Assembly (NCBI GenBank): GCA_014871385.1
Contig: CM026429.1
Location: forward strand, 6,120,283-6,184,282
Length of the DNA stretch: 64,000 bases
Source: Ceratodon purpureus
Taxonomy: Eukaryota; Streptophyta; Bryopsida; Pseudoditrichales; Ditrichaceae
Direction: 5' to 3'
The position numbers and the translations under genes were made by a program. The notes under the pieces are model-generated. The model saw only the letters and a program-made list of their open reading frames with translations. It ran no database searches and was not told the origin of the DNA. Below, piece by piece: positions 38,818 to 50,639 of this stretch (position 1 is the stretch's first letter; every line of letters begins with the position of its first letter).

Positions 38818-40118
38818 GTATGCTTCCTTCTGATTCTGGAGGTGTTGGTTAAGAAATCAAAGGAATGTCTCTCGCATAGGCGTTCATGAGATTTACGAGT
38901 CAAGCCAAAAATCCATGTGGTATGTAATTCTTTGATTCTTGCATACCGGTATCATTTTTCTGCCTAATATGATCAGGAGAAGAACTTCCTGGTTGTCTGA
39001 AGTAGGCATTTCTGGAGTATTACTTGAATTACAAGTGGTTATAACATTTAGTTGGAGAATGACTGTCTGCTAAAGAAGATTTTTGCAATTTGTGCAGGAG
39101 CTACGAGCGTTACGTGAACAGCATGTTTTTTTGCATTGTGTTTGCAATCTAGTTGATAACAACGCAATATTTTACTGTCCTCTGAGCTGATTGAATCGGA
39201 GGAGATAGAACTGACCACATTAATACTCACTTCAGGGGTAGTGATTAACTTTGGTTGTCCTAGCCCCTCCACGATTTTTTAGTGACTTGGTGTGGTACAT
39301 TTAAACTGTATTTTACCATTAAAGTTGTCTTAGTGATGGAGTTGCCGCTACATAGACTCCATCAACTTTCAATTCTGATGGAACAAAAAATATATCATCA
39401 TTTCTGAAGCGAGTACTTCTCTTACCAAAGTGAAACATGTTTGTGTAGAGTGCTGAATAATGCATGTACGTACATTCTTGGAAACTTCAGTGAGCCATTT
39501 CATCAGCAACGTGTTTGGTTTTTGCAACGTAAGCAGCATTTCAAAGCTTCAAAATTCCCAACCAAAACTAATTTCATTCTCGCGTTCATTCCTTGCAATT
39601 CTGCAAATAGCAACATTACCCATACACGGTCGACTAACATCATCGAACAATCATCTGTTGTCCAAATTTTGGCACTTGTGGATGTTCAAACTATTATCTA
39701 AGTTACCAATCACCAACTCTACAAACAACAATTTGCTGCAGTTCAAATTTTACAATAATTCAGTTGTAAATTTCACTTGTGTTTACAGCGTTGTGTGACA
39801 AGAGACAAAGCTTAAAATCCCTATGACTAGCCTTTACCTGACTAGATAGCTGTAACCTCAGCATCTGGTATGCACAACTGAATACTTCCATGCCGTCATC
39901 TGCCGTGGCTTTCTACAAGCCATTGAGCAATCTTCCTCAGCAACATTCCAACACGTTACAAATGAGCTTTCAAGCTCGTCTGCATGGTCATTGCTAGTGG
40001 GACAATTTACTCTGCGCCCAATGTTAACTACCTCTCTGAATTCAGTGAATTCCAAACCTAAATCTTCTGTACATATACATTGCCATGACAAAGCAATTCG
40101 CTTTCTCACTGCGTTCAA
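38818..40118. other. 3' regions of two convergent genes
   Basis: Between the stop of the SnRK1 gene (+) and the stop of the glucosidase II beta-like gene (-). Short frames (e.g. 39441-39798 +, 39858-40118 -) have no recognisable motif. Expected to hold both 3' untranslated regions; no further gene seen. Confidence 0.5.
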
Positions 40119-42238
40119 TTACACCAAGGAAGGCCTTAACACTTTCTTCCGTCGGAACTGTGGCCGCCGGCGTACCCGAGCCCACATCCAGCCCAACAAG
40201 GAAAGGAGCGAGAATAGGGGTAGCCACTGCATCACCAACATAACTGCCTTCATTTCTACAAAACACACCATCTCGAGTGTCAAATGAGATGTAAGCCTTT
40301 CATACAAGTCGCAAAACAGAAGATTGACATTATTTCCTTTCGCATTTTATGCAAACTGAACTGTAAAAACGACATACAAATCAAGCCCAACAGAATAACA
40401 TAACGTAACACATAAATAATCAAATCTATTAAAAAGATGAGGATCATTGGTATTGTCTAACAAAGACCCTCGGTGCATAGAATTGAAAGTTGTCCCAGCT
40501 TCACATTAGTTAGTCTAAATCGGATCAACTGCAAGAACACAACCTACCTTTTAGCTTGCTGACAAAGTCCTCACCGAACATTTTCTGCTGTTGATCTGGA
40601 ATGGCTTCGAAGTCATCATCTGTGTCCAAGTTTGTCGACTGCCCTAAATCATCCTCCAATATCCCACTTAATTCTTTGATCGCCCCTCCACAGGTGTTGG
40701 CACAATCAACTCTCCTCTCGTACTCGTCACTTCCGTCGCAACAGTCTGCATGTTTGGAAATCCGAAGTTTTATTAGCTGGCCTTACATTCTTGCAAGAAA
40801 CGAACATACACGTAGTAGGTCATGGTTTTAATAATCAATACGTTGCCCTAAGCTTTGATAAAACCAGCCATGGTGGCCGGAAACTTTGGATGCTCAAAAC
40901 ATGAAAGAAGAAAAAATGCAGGCATATTGACAGTAATTCATTGACTGTTGTTGATATTACATTGACTACTTCGGACAAAATCACCCATGTTCTAGTGTAT
41001 CCATATTACACAATAGAAAAATAGCACGAAGAAGCTAACCACAAATTCCGTCATTAACTCGTGAGGCATACACCAATTTCGGAGCTGATCCAATATTTTG
41101 GCAGTAAAACTTGCCATTAGGACAGGCCGAGGTTCCTGAACGACAACAATACAGAAGTTCGAATTAGACATGTTGCAATCTTGTGCACCATATTCTCATC
41201 CTGGCGCAGACTCGAGCGAAATTGAACGAGGATTGCCTGACTATGGACAGACCATACACATCTCAAACTGTTGGGACTGCATTTGTAATCGCCAAAGTTC
41301 ACTGGCAATGGGTGATCAAACAGTAACTATCTTGCTTTGAATAATTTAGGTTTGTTTTGTTCAAGACAGTTGCAGCCCTTGGGATTGGTAAGAGGGACTT
41401 GGCTTAAATTCCAAGCAATGAGACTCAAAATGAAGATAAGTGGGTTTTCAAACATTGCTTATTTCATTGCAATTGTTGATGATTGGAAGATGATTGAGAG
41501 ATCATTCAGAGAGATCAACTAAGTTTTAGCTTGAACCCCCTGTCAAGAGAAAACGTGAGCATACTCACCAGGCTCGTCTGTCCCATCTGCACAATCACAG
41601 AAATTGTCGTTGAGCCGCTCCCGAGGAAACGACTTGGACCCATCCTTGCACCAGATAGTCTCACCCTGGTAATGAGCCAAATCTGTGTCCAAAACCTCAT
41701 CCATGTCAACACCCCACCCATCGTTCCACGACCACCGAAGACCCATCCCGCAGACAATATTCCATTCCGAACCCACACAACATAACCCCCAAATACTCTC
41801 CTCCCAAAACAATCAAATCCTTCATGATCCTCCACCCTAATCTCATACACAACTGTTTAATACTCTCCTACACCATGCAACCACCTGAACCTGATCATAA
41901 CTCCAACACATACCAACTTGAATTCACCGCATTTCCTCCACAATTCCGATCAAGGCAGTTCAAGTACGTTCATCTGAACCCCCATCCTAACCCATCTCAA
42001 ATCAAACTCCAGTAATATAACTGTCAACCGCTAGATCATGAGAATCTGTAACTGAAACTGAGTGATGAGTTCTGATCCTAAAGATGAAGATCGGATCAGG
42101 TGAGCTTGATTACTTACCTCGAGGATCGATTCCACGGATCGGTGAAGACTGGTCTGCTATGGTGAAGCATGTCACGGACGTCGACAGTATGATTGCTAGC
42201 GTGAGGTGGAAGCTCCGGCATTGTGGAAGGTGGAGCAT
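40119..42238 (-). CDS. Short glucosidase II beta-like (PRKCSH N-terminal) ER membrane protein, 5 exons
   Basis: Exons on the minus strand: 42238-42118, 41682-41569, 41135-41040, 40745-40548, 40255-40119. Every junction is GT-AG in phase 1; total 221 residues. Residues about 1-28 are a signal peptide (hydrophobic core [16 protein letters not shown]). Two cysteine-rich LDL-receptor-like modules follow, with [23 protein letters not shown], then [23 protein letters not shown] and CANTCGG. An acidic stretch leads to a C-terminal membrane anchor ([17 protein letters not shown]) followed by a basic [12 protein letters not shown] tail facing the cytosol. In the family the N-terminal modules bind calcium and the glucosidase II catalytic subunit for trimming N-glycans. 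This protein lacks the coiled coil, MRH lectin domain and HDEL signal of full-length beta subunits (over 500 residues) and resembles the short plant form (Arabidopsis At2g42390 type). It is probably a membrane-bound partner, but its role is not established. Exons 3-5 are too short or phased to show as long single frames. Confidence 0.88.
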
Positions 42239-42279
42239 GATGGATGATGAGGTTTCGATGAGGGATGAGTTGGTCTAGT

Positions 42280-43377
42280 AGACAGTGGAGTGCATTTCGG
42301 AGTCACGGCGATCCTCGTGCAAGACGATGATCATGATGATCATCGGAGGTCAGACATCGCCATCGCCGGAGTGTTTGTTGCCAACAGTCGCAGCTTTCGT
42401 GCCAACAGTCGCAGCTTTCGTGCCAACAGTCATCACTCATCATCATCGTCATCGACTCTCCTTTTCATTCATCATTCGATCTGGTGCTTTCATCCCTCTG
42501 GGATGCTTCTTCCCAAGTTGGACGGAGTTTAAGTTAGTTTGTGAATTCCAAGGTATTTTTTTTTCAACTAAGATTCACACTGAGCCAGCCACCAAAAACC
42601 AGGGGCAAGGTAACTTAGTGGTGCATATTTTTGACTGAATTTCAGCTTTGCATACGTAGGCATGTGATACAAAAAGTTTGTAAGTTTCGGATGCTCTGCT
42701 TAGTGCAAAGGCATTTAAAAATTTAAAAAAAATTAAAAAAAATAAATTAAAAAAAAACACGTTATTTGAGCATTTCTATAATTTGTGTGAGTTTTAAGCT
42801 TTCAAGTATTGAGTGGCCATTAATTGCCAAGTCTTGGTTGTCACAAGAGGTTGGATTTTGAAAATAGTGCGCTTACTGTGCTAATATGCACTCAACTTTT
42901 CCAAGCACATAGATAATGAGAATATTATTTGACACTTTTGAAACTATGTTGGGTGGTTTTTGGAACACAAATCCTTAATTTTAGGAGTTGGAGATATACA
43001 TTGATACTTTAATATGAGTTGGCTAGAGTGGTTGAAGGGATGGGGTTAAGATTACATCTAGCCTGCTTGGCTAAACTTGGCTCGCTCCCACTACATCACC
43101 TTATTTGAGTTTAACATTTTTTTTTTTTTACCTCATTTATGCTTATAGTTGAAGAAAATACTTGAATAAAACAATTGTAGACCTCATTTGATTAAAATTT
43201 GTTTTGAATTGAATTTTGCGAAGATATTGACAAGAGTGGTATTAAATACAATAGTGACAATATGTTGCCAAGAGAATAGTTTTATACTTCTTTTAGCATG
43301 AGTAAATTATGGGGCACTCATTTGGTGCTAATGCACAATCATTTTTATAAGCTCTTATTAATCTTCATTGTAAAAAG
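42280..43377 (+). repeat. 1.1-kb direct repeat, copy A
   Basis: Starts at ACAGTGGAGTGCATTT and is collinear with 47189-48345 (copy B). Matching landmarks: the GC-rich first 330 bases (CGGCGATCCTCGTGCAAGACG, GGAGTGTTTGTTGCCAACAG), CCAGCCACCAAAAACCAGGG, GGTTGGATTTTGAAAATAGT, GGGTGGTTTTTGGAAC, GTTGAAGGGATGGGGTTAA and TTTTAGCATGA. Similarity fades near 43377. Copy A begins about 40 bases upstream of the glucosidase-like start codon, so it occupies that gene's promoter and 5' leader. Near 42390-42430 it has a 21-bp tandem duplication (GCCAACAGTCGCAGCTTTCGT) that copy B lacks. Confidence 0.85.
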
Positions 43378-43448
43378 AATTGTGCCAGTCATTTTTGTGG
43401 CTCTATACTCATCAAAAGCTTAGGTCAGTGACTCAATGATTAACTTAC

Positions 43449-44548
43449 CATAATTTTGGCATGATCATTAGGAGTAAGATCACCATTCACATCAACCACA
43501 AGTGGCTCAAGAGCCCATTCATGGTTGATAAGCAGATGAAGAAACCTACATGGTTACAAGGATTTCTGACATGTCAGAACAAATAACAAGCTCTCAAACC
43601 CTCTTGCAGCAAAAGAAACATATAGAAATGCTGAAAATTTTTGTGATTTATTTGGAGAGATCCAAAAAACAGACGCAATAATAATTGATCAGACTGGGAA
43701 AAATCTCAACATCAATTGATTTCCACCAATGATCTAATGGTAACAAAAATATCCATTCTTGCTCAACTAAAATCAGAGCTTAACCTCTCAACATTGAAAA
43801 AAAGTGAATTGTAAGACATAAACCAAGCCACCTTAAGAACCCGGTAACACTTGACGATGGAGGGAGATGTGGAAAGGGATGCACACAAACATATGTCACC
43901 AGTAATTCAATAACCTCCTTGGTCAAAACACCTGAAAAGAAATGAGACCATATCCATCGCTTTGCAAGACGAACAGTTGGCCCAAATGCCGGATATGTAC
44001 CATACAAGCCCTGTATTAAACTTGAATGTGAACTTTGAAGCAATAGGTCTTGAGTAGAAGAGACTGTCCCCAACTGCTCATCATCCTTGGAAGTCATGGC
44101 TCTTGTAGGATCCTTGTCGTACATGAGTAACAGTCTGAAGACATAACCCTCCATTATGATATCAACCGCATCCTCAGAGGCAATGCACCCAACACCGTAT
44201 TTCTTTCGCAAGCTGTACAGAAATTATGAAGAGCATTTATCAGTCCAGTACACTCTTCGTCATCAGAGTTTACAATATGAACAACAAGCTAGTGTCTGGT
44301 AAGACCTGAGGGTTTCGGCATTTCAGCGTTCCATATCTCTCTAAGCAATAAACAAATCTATGGGGTAACTGCAGTCACATTAATGATCATTTTATATCAG
44401 CAAACGACTAAAAACAGGTAATAGTTGAAGCCCTCCGGGAATGTAATCAGTTGGGGCCATTTTACCTTTGAGCAATCTGTAAGCAAAAAGCAGCCTTTGT
44501 TTCCCTTATAGCAACTGGAGCTTCAGGCCAATTTCCGGAACCTTCCAG
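43449..44548 (-). pseudogene. Intron-containing fragment of NRAP/NOL6/UTP22 (nucleolar rRNA-processing protein)
   Basis: Three exons on the minus strand join in frame: 44548-44466, 44212-43832, 43545-43449 (187 codons, no stop, GT-AG introns in phases 2, 2, with an exact codon end at the last donor). The protein shows hallmark NRAP blocks: LEGSGNWP, EDAVDIIMEGYVFRLLL, HSSLIQGLYGTYPAFGP, VRLAKRWIWSHFFSG, EVIELLVTYV, TGFLRFLHLLINHEW and EPLVVDVNGDLTPND. The complete protein is about 1,000 residues and works in the small-subunit processome with UTP22-complex partners. Here only a central to C-terminal part is present. Downstream of 43449 the sequence runs into repeat copy A; upstream of 44548 I found no further NRAP exon. 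The retained introns and open frame indicate a fairly recent DNA-level duplication rather than a retrocopy. Distant exons cannot be excluded, but the glucosidase-like gene at 42238 leaves little room. Confidence 0.8.
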
Positions 44549-45734
44549 CTGCAATCACCAAGTTGACAACAGGAAAGTCATGCACAAGATATTCTTTGTA
44601 GAAATTTTCATTTCAAAATAAAACTCTCGAACAATGGCCACAGTGGTAGTGAGGTAGAAACACTTTTGCAAAATGGAATGTGAACAAATGGAAAAAAGTG
44701 CACATGGAACCAATGCACACAACAACCAACTACCAGGCGCATGATCAAAGAGAAACAGCAGAAACACAACAAATAACAATATCCACGCAGTTTATAATAA
44801 ACACGCACAAAAACGAGCCTGAAGGCGCACAGAACAGTGACCTTGTGGTTGCTAATCACTCATGGCACTCTCTTAAAAAATTAAAATTTCAAAATTTACC
44901 AATACCGTAAGCCTCCAGACCATTACCGATAACAAGCGTGTGTTGAAGTACCTGGTTCCCATGCATACACCCTGAGCATTGTTTTGAGTTTGTAGCGGAA
45001 TGGTTTTTGCAATCGATATGGATTTAGGGTCAGGGTTCGGTCGATGACCAAACCGTAGTTGGATTTTCGGTTTTGGAGGGGTCTGACTACCCCCCGAGGG
45101 AGGGCTCCCATATGTGCTCATAGCTCTCTCACGCCATGACTTGTCGTTCCCGCTTGCACCTCTCTTTATCTGGGTTCGATCTGGTTGGGAGGTGGGAGGC
45201 TGGTTTGGATGCGTAGCTTCGTGCTCTTATCTCTCTCGCTTATGTTATCTCTGCTGGAGTTTAGGGGTTCTGTTTAGGTTCGTCTTCTAACATGTTTGTG
45301 AGGTTTGGTTGTCCGGTGTCGAGTCTCGTACGCTTTTTGTGTAAGTTTTTTGACTGGTGCTCTGAGGCTGTGAAGCCTGGTGGAACCTTAATAAGCTCAA
45401 ATTCTAAATCTGACATATAAGGTTTAGTGGATTAAGAAAGAATGTTCTCTCGCCTGATAAGGACCTTTGTGATCTGTGCCCACAGAAATGTTCGATGTTG
45501 TTGCATGATTTCTTTATCGAGATAACAAAGTTTTCAGCTGTTCCTTGTGGTGGATTGCGCACTTGCGTGATAAGGTGTAGGTGTTGCAGTTGCAATGGGT
45601 GACTGGAAAATTGCTTGGGAAATTTTAGAGGTTTGTTGTGGTGTTTTCAGCAGTTCTTTTGTTTTACTACTGCCGGTATTGTTGTGAAGCATTCTAAGAG
45701 GTGAAGTTGCATGTTTTGTTGCTGCCAGAGCTCC
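44549..45734. other. Region between two divergently oriented genes
   Basis: Between the NRAP fragment (-) and the start of the unrecognised gene (+). Frames on the minus strand at 44873-45121 and 44555-44859 show no NRAP or other recognisable similarity. The part at 45120-45734 is probably the 5' leader/promoter of the plus-strand gene. Confidence 0.4.
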
Positions 45735-47240
45735 ATGATGGCCTCCATAGACCTGGACACGTTCTTTGAAGGTTTTGGACTTCGACCTGAAACCGTTCGT
45801 AAAATCAAGGAGACGGGATTGACTGCAACAACGCTCATATCTAACGTTGATGAGCTCCCGTCGTTATTAGAGGCGATTAATCGACATCACCAGCTGACGC
45901 TTGCGGAGGAATGGGGCATCAAAGGCGCTGCGAAGAAGTGGCTACGAGGTGGGAACTGTGACCTTTTGCTAGAATTTTCACTTCTAAAACTAGTCAAGAA
46001 GTAGGGTATCATGCGGTATGATTTTATTTTTTTGCGACCTGACAGGGTTTAGGGTTTATGGTGTGAAGTCGTATCATATTAGAAAGAGCTACTACTTGTT
46101 GGATGCTCTGGCCTTTTTTTAGGTGTCTTGAAATTTTTTGGATTGTTTTTCATTTGTTGTTTGATTGAATCCGTCCTCTCGTACTTCAAGGTTTTTGTTC
46201 TTCACCTTGTGAACTTGCGCTCTTTTGGCAATGCTGGTTTCTTAAGGTTTCTTCAATGCACTGATTGCAAACCTAGAGATTGTTGTATTGATTCCTATCT
46301 CGTCTTTTTGCTTAGAATAGCGGGTTAGGGTAGTACCTCATTTAATCGCCCAACATTGACTGTGACCGTTGTGTTTGCAGAGGAAGTGCGAGCTTCAAAG
46401 AAACCAACGGTGCCAAAACTGGATTCAGCTGCGATATTTGCTAAACAATGTGCGTATATGCAGGACCTGTTGGCGCCCCCTGATGAGCTCCCCATTGCAG
46501 CCGCAAAAATTAAGGAATTTTTGGCCACAATACAAGGACCGCTTCCAGTTCAGAATCGTCACACGATGGAATCTGTAAAGGATGATCGGTTGGTCAAGTT
46601 ATGTAGTCCAGGGGAGCAGAAAATTGCAATGCAAGTGGACATTATCTTGTCTCATTATTGCAAGATTCCTGTACGCAATGAGACAGATAGCTTGCACATT
46701 TTGCGGCTACTCACTGGAGATTTTCTGCTATTCATAAACTCCTTTGCCCCAGCCAAATGCGAATTGCCGTCCTTAGAGACGTCAATGGATTCAGGCAGAA
46801 TTGTCACTTCCGCTGCCGTTTCGGCACTTGTTCACCTCATGCGTCCACATTATACGCTGTATCTGAGGAACGCACTCATTCTCCGGTGGAAGAATAAGTT
46901 AGACGAAGGAGAATTTCAAACAGCTTTGGAAGAAAACACCAATAAATTGAAGGTATGGAGCCCTCTTTACTATGGTGAATTGCCGTATGTGATCGGAGGC
47001 TGCAGCACTGGAAGATCATTTCAGTGGTTAAAGCTGTCACCAAAAGATAGGAAGATTATTGCTGAACCTATCTCACAGATCTTTGATACACATCGGGAGA
47101 CTAGTGTAGCTAAATTGCTGCATAGTGTAGTTCAAATGCATCGGCTCTTACAAAAGCTGGAGCAAAAATTAACCACACCTATCCCTATACAGTGGAGTGC
47201 ATTTTGGAGTCACGGCGATCCTCGTGCAAGACGATCATGA
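45735..47240 (+). CDS. Unrecognised two-exon protein, 3' end within a repeat
   Basis: Exon 1 is 45735-45948 (ATG at 45735 or 45738), exon 2 is 46381-47240; the GT-AG intron joins in phase 1 to give about 357 residues. I do not recognise the family. The N-terminus (about 1-71) looks like a small helical domain (LDTFFEGFGLRPETVRKIKE, then LPSLLEAINRHHQLTLAEEW) of SAM-like size. The rest contains ALILRWKNKLDEGEFQTAL, LYYGELPYVIGGCSTG, FQWLKLSP and a C-terminal amphipathic helix VAKLLHSVVQMHRLLQKLEQ. The long open second exon with balanced composition argues for a real gene or a young pseudogene. The final 16 codons (starting QWSAFW) are encoded by repeat copy B, which begins at about 47189, so the original C-terminus is probably lost. 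A link to divergent kinase-like families with an N-terminal regulatory region is conceivable, but unproven. Confidence 0.55.
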
Positions 47241-48345
47241 TGATCATCGGACGTGGGGCATCGCCATCGCCGGAGTGTTTGTTGCCAACAGTCGCAGCTT
47301 TCGTGCCAACAGTCATCACGGCTGAGAGTCATCATCATCATCGACGTACTCTCCACTTTCATCCATCATTTGGTCTGAAACTTTCATCCTTTAGGAAGAT
47401 CCTTCCCTTTAAATTTGTGAATTTAACCCTCTTTTTTTTAACCAAGATTCACAAGGGGCACACTGGACCAGCCACCAAAAACCAGGGGTAAGGTAGTGGT
47501 GCATATTTTGGATTTCAGCTTTGCATGTGTAGTGCTCCTACAAGGTTAGTGCAAAAAGGTTAGTGCACATACAAAAAGTGCAAAGCATCCAAAACCTTTA
47601 TAAACTTTATATGTTTGCTCATACACACACAAAATGTTTATAGGTTTTGGATGCTCACCAAGGTTAGTGCAAAGGTTTTTTTATAAAAATTTAAAAAATA
47701 ATAATAATAATAAAAATTAAAATTAAAAACCAGGATTTTTGAGCATTTTTGTAAATTTTTATGAGTTTTTTTAAGATTTATGAGCGTCCTAGTTGTTATG
47801 AGAGGTTGGATTTTGAAAATAGTGCGCTTACTTTGCCAATTAGATGGACTCAATTTTCACCAAGCATAGAAGTAATTAGAACATTCTTAGAAATTTTTGG
47901 AAACTAGATAGGGTGGTTTTTGGAACCCAACCCCTGAATCTTAAGAGTTGGAAATTGGGCTTAGTTAGAAATGGACATTGCTACTTTAATATGAGTTCGC
48001 TAGAGTCGTTGAAGGGATGGGGTTAACATTACATCCAGGCAATTTGGCTAAACTTGGTTCGTTGGCCTATACATCATCCTATTTAAGTTTAATACCTTTA
48101 CTTTACCTCATCGATGCTTAGATTTGAAGAAAATACTTGAATATAGCAATCGTAGACTTCAATTGTTTTAAATATATATTTTGCAAAAATATTGACAACA
48201 GTGATTATAAATACAATAACGACACAATAACAACAATAAATTGCTAAGAAAATAGTTTTATACTTCTTTTAGCATGAACAGATTATGCGGCCGCCATTTG
48301 GCCCTAATGTACAAGCATTTTTATAAGCCATTATCAATCTACATA
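47189..48345 (+). repeat. 1.1-kb direct repeat, copy B
   Basis: Collinear with 42280-43377 and in the same orientation, starting at ACAGTGGAGTGCATTT. It has lost the 21-bp tandem duplication of copy A and contains extra GGTTAGTGCA-type short repeats at about 47545-47680. It supplies the stop codon of the upstream open frame. No downstream coding exon accompanies this copy. Confidence 0.85.
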
Positions 48346-50215
48346 ATCAAATAAAAGAATGTACATCCATTCTATCATGATATTTTTAGATTAACAAAAT
48401 AATTATGACTTTCCAATAAATAACATGTATATGTATGTTTGATTATATACACATACATACATAAATTTCATTGTATATCTTTGGTATGGACTATATTAGT
48501 TTAAAGTTCAAAAAATTATTTAGAAAATATAAAACACAGTCATTTTTCAATATTTTAGATTTTTTTATTTTTTTTAAATCACGAATTCATTTATAACGTA
48601 CACTATGTGAAAATATAGATAAATATATAAATGTAGATTGTATCAAAAGATGCTTAGAGGTATTTCAAACGACATGTAAAAAATCCTTAAGTGGTAGAAA
48701 ATGTTACATGTTTTGAAAAGACATTTAGATTGAATTTCATGTAGGGATCCTATCAAATTGATTTAAGATTGAATGAAAAGGACACAATTTTTTTACATTA
48801 TGCATTTAAAATCAAAAATACTAAATCTCACGATGTGTTGAAGCTCTTATATATAAAACATATATTAAAAGAAAAGAACCATTGTTACATTTCTTTAGCT
48901 ATAGACAAATTACAATTGATTTTCAATGACTTTTACGGAAGGAGTAATTTATTATTTATGTATTGTATCTATTATATTTATTATTGTAGTTGTTATGGAA
49001 TTTGCAAGTTCATCATGAAAACCATAAATACAATGTAAGATATCTGAAGCAAATGAAATTAAGAACGTAAGACAATCTTAGTTTTATGTTAAAAAATATA
49101 TTTATTATATACTATAAGAATTTGTTTAGTTTGCATTAAAAAATTGTTTTGCAAAGAATTCATGTCTACAACCTTGTTAAATTCTACAAGTATTCTTTAA
49201 TTGGTTTTTTCACTACGCTCTTATCTAGATTTTTGGCATGTATTTTTAGATATAACTTTCATTTATTTTTTTATTTATTGAAAATGGTTTTCACCAGTAA
49301 TTTACTCACTTTTTGAAGAAAATGTATTAGATGAGTGAAAGTTAGTACTACATATCATGGACATAGAAGAACATATATAACAATCTTTAAATATGAAACA
49401 TACAACTACAATAATATCTATTTTTTTTATAAAGTACATTGGTCAACTTTTCAATGGAATGATTATAAAAGTGCACCACACCAACTTTTAATGGTCCCAC
49501 AATTACACTTACACATCACAAATCTATCCACAAATGAAGGAATCACACAACATCCTCCTCAAGTCTACCAAAATATTATCAAAGCTTTGTGGTAGAATGT
49601 CATAATACCGCACGTTGATAGCAGGTTTCTTCACCCTTGAACAAATATTTATTTTTAGAAAAATAAGTTCCATCTCCCAAAAAATCAATTCCTTGGGTTT
49701 TTGGTTTTTTTCAAAAAAACACAAAAATATCCTTACATGGATTAAAAATAAAGAATTTTCACATGAAATAATTTCTCACGTTTTTAATTTCCCATCTTAA
49801 AAAATTTCTATTTGTTTTGTTTTTTAGAATTATATATGAACAAACCTGCTATCCACGCACAGTAAATTATCATGAAATCTCAATGTACTAGCTACTTCAA
49901 AAATTCATACTAACTTCAATCTCCAAAATAAAAATGTACAAAATCACACATTGGTCATTAAAATAGAAGTATAGAGTACAAACTTCTAAGTTACCTCGGT
50001 GTTACTATATTCAGAGGTCAAAAAAAACTTGACTACTTCTGTGATTGGAAGAGAGCTCCAAAAGAGGTGGAAAACCCTCACATGATTAAGGTTAGAAATG
50101 ACTCAGGCCCATTGCCGCTTTATAGACTCATACCCCGATTTAATCCTACTAAAAAGAGATTTCTAAAAAAATCCAAAGACGGACCTATTAAAAAACACAT
50201 GGATCTTCTAATTTA
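48346..50215. other. AT-rich stretch, no supported gene
   Basis: Very AT-rich. The 89-codon frame at 48769-49038 is Tyr/Ile/Lys/Asn-rich, as expected by chance here. One dispersed repeat copy (49625-49885) is listed separately. Confidence 0.45.
49625..49885. repeat. Dispersed AT-rich repeat, copy c
   Basis: Same block order as the copies at 8010 and 13318 (GAAAAATAAGTTCC, GAAATAATTTCTCA, TTTAGAATTATATATGAAC, CACAGTAAATT). Class unknown. Confidence 0.5.
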
Positions 50216-50542
50216 AGGAAAAGATGGGCATTCCCGTTAGGATTCTAATTCCATTCCCTAGCAGTACACCAATATTTGAGCAGACAGCACCTGACTACCA
50301 CACTTAGCAGATTGTATAACAACCTATCATGTTCTCCATGCAAGAATCTTCGTATTGCATATTGCATATGCTGTTGCACTTCATATATTCATGAAAATTT
50401 GATAAATTTCCGAAAAAAAAGTTAAAAAATCAGATTTGTAATTTCTGGCCTAACATCAATTTGTATAAATTTTATCCCCATATTTTTCTCAATCCCAAAT
50501 ATGCTGAATGGCTTAAACTGACGGGAATACTCATCTCTACCT
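50216..50542. mobile_element. TA-flanked MITE, AGGTAGA-end group (member C, copy 2)
   Basis: A 327-bp element collinear with 32873-33217. TA at 50214-50215 and 50543-50544. The right end is intact (CCCATCTCTACCT-like, here with ACTCATCTC), while the left end is eroded to AGGAAAAGATGGGCATTCCC. It differs from copy 1 by scattered substitutions and short deletions in the middle. Confidence 0.9.
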
Positions 50543-50639
50543 TAGTTGCTTGTTTCATGGCAATCAACGTCAAAAAGCAAAGCACAGTGTTCATGGGTCG
50601 GAAATGCAGAGGCGTTGAGAACGCCATGGGAACCCGGAA

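Noticed and set aside
44873-45121. Additional upstream NRAP exon on the minus strand
   Set aside because: The frame contains FRY...VYAWEP, vaguely like an NRAP segment, but the spacing and remaining residues do not match.
45735-47240. Assignment to Crinkler-like or other divergent kinase families
   Set aside because: LYYGELPYVIGG is only faintly reminiscent; no kinase catalytic motif is present in the available sequence.
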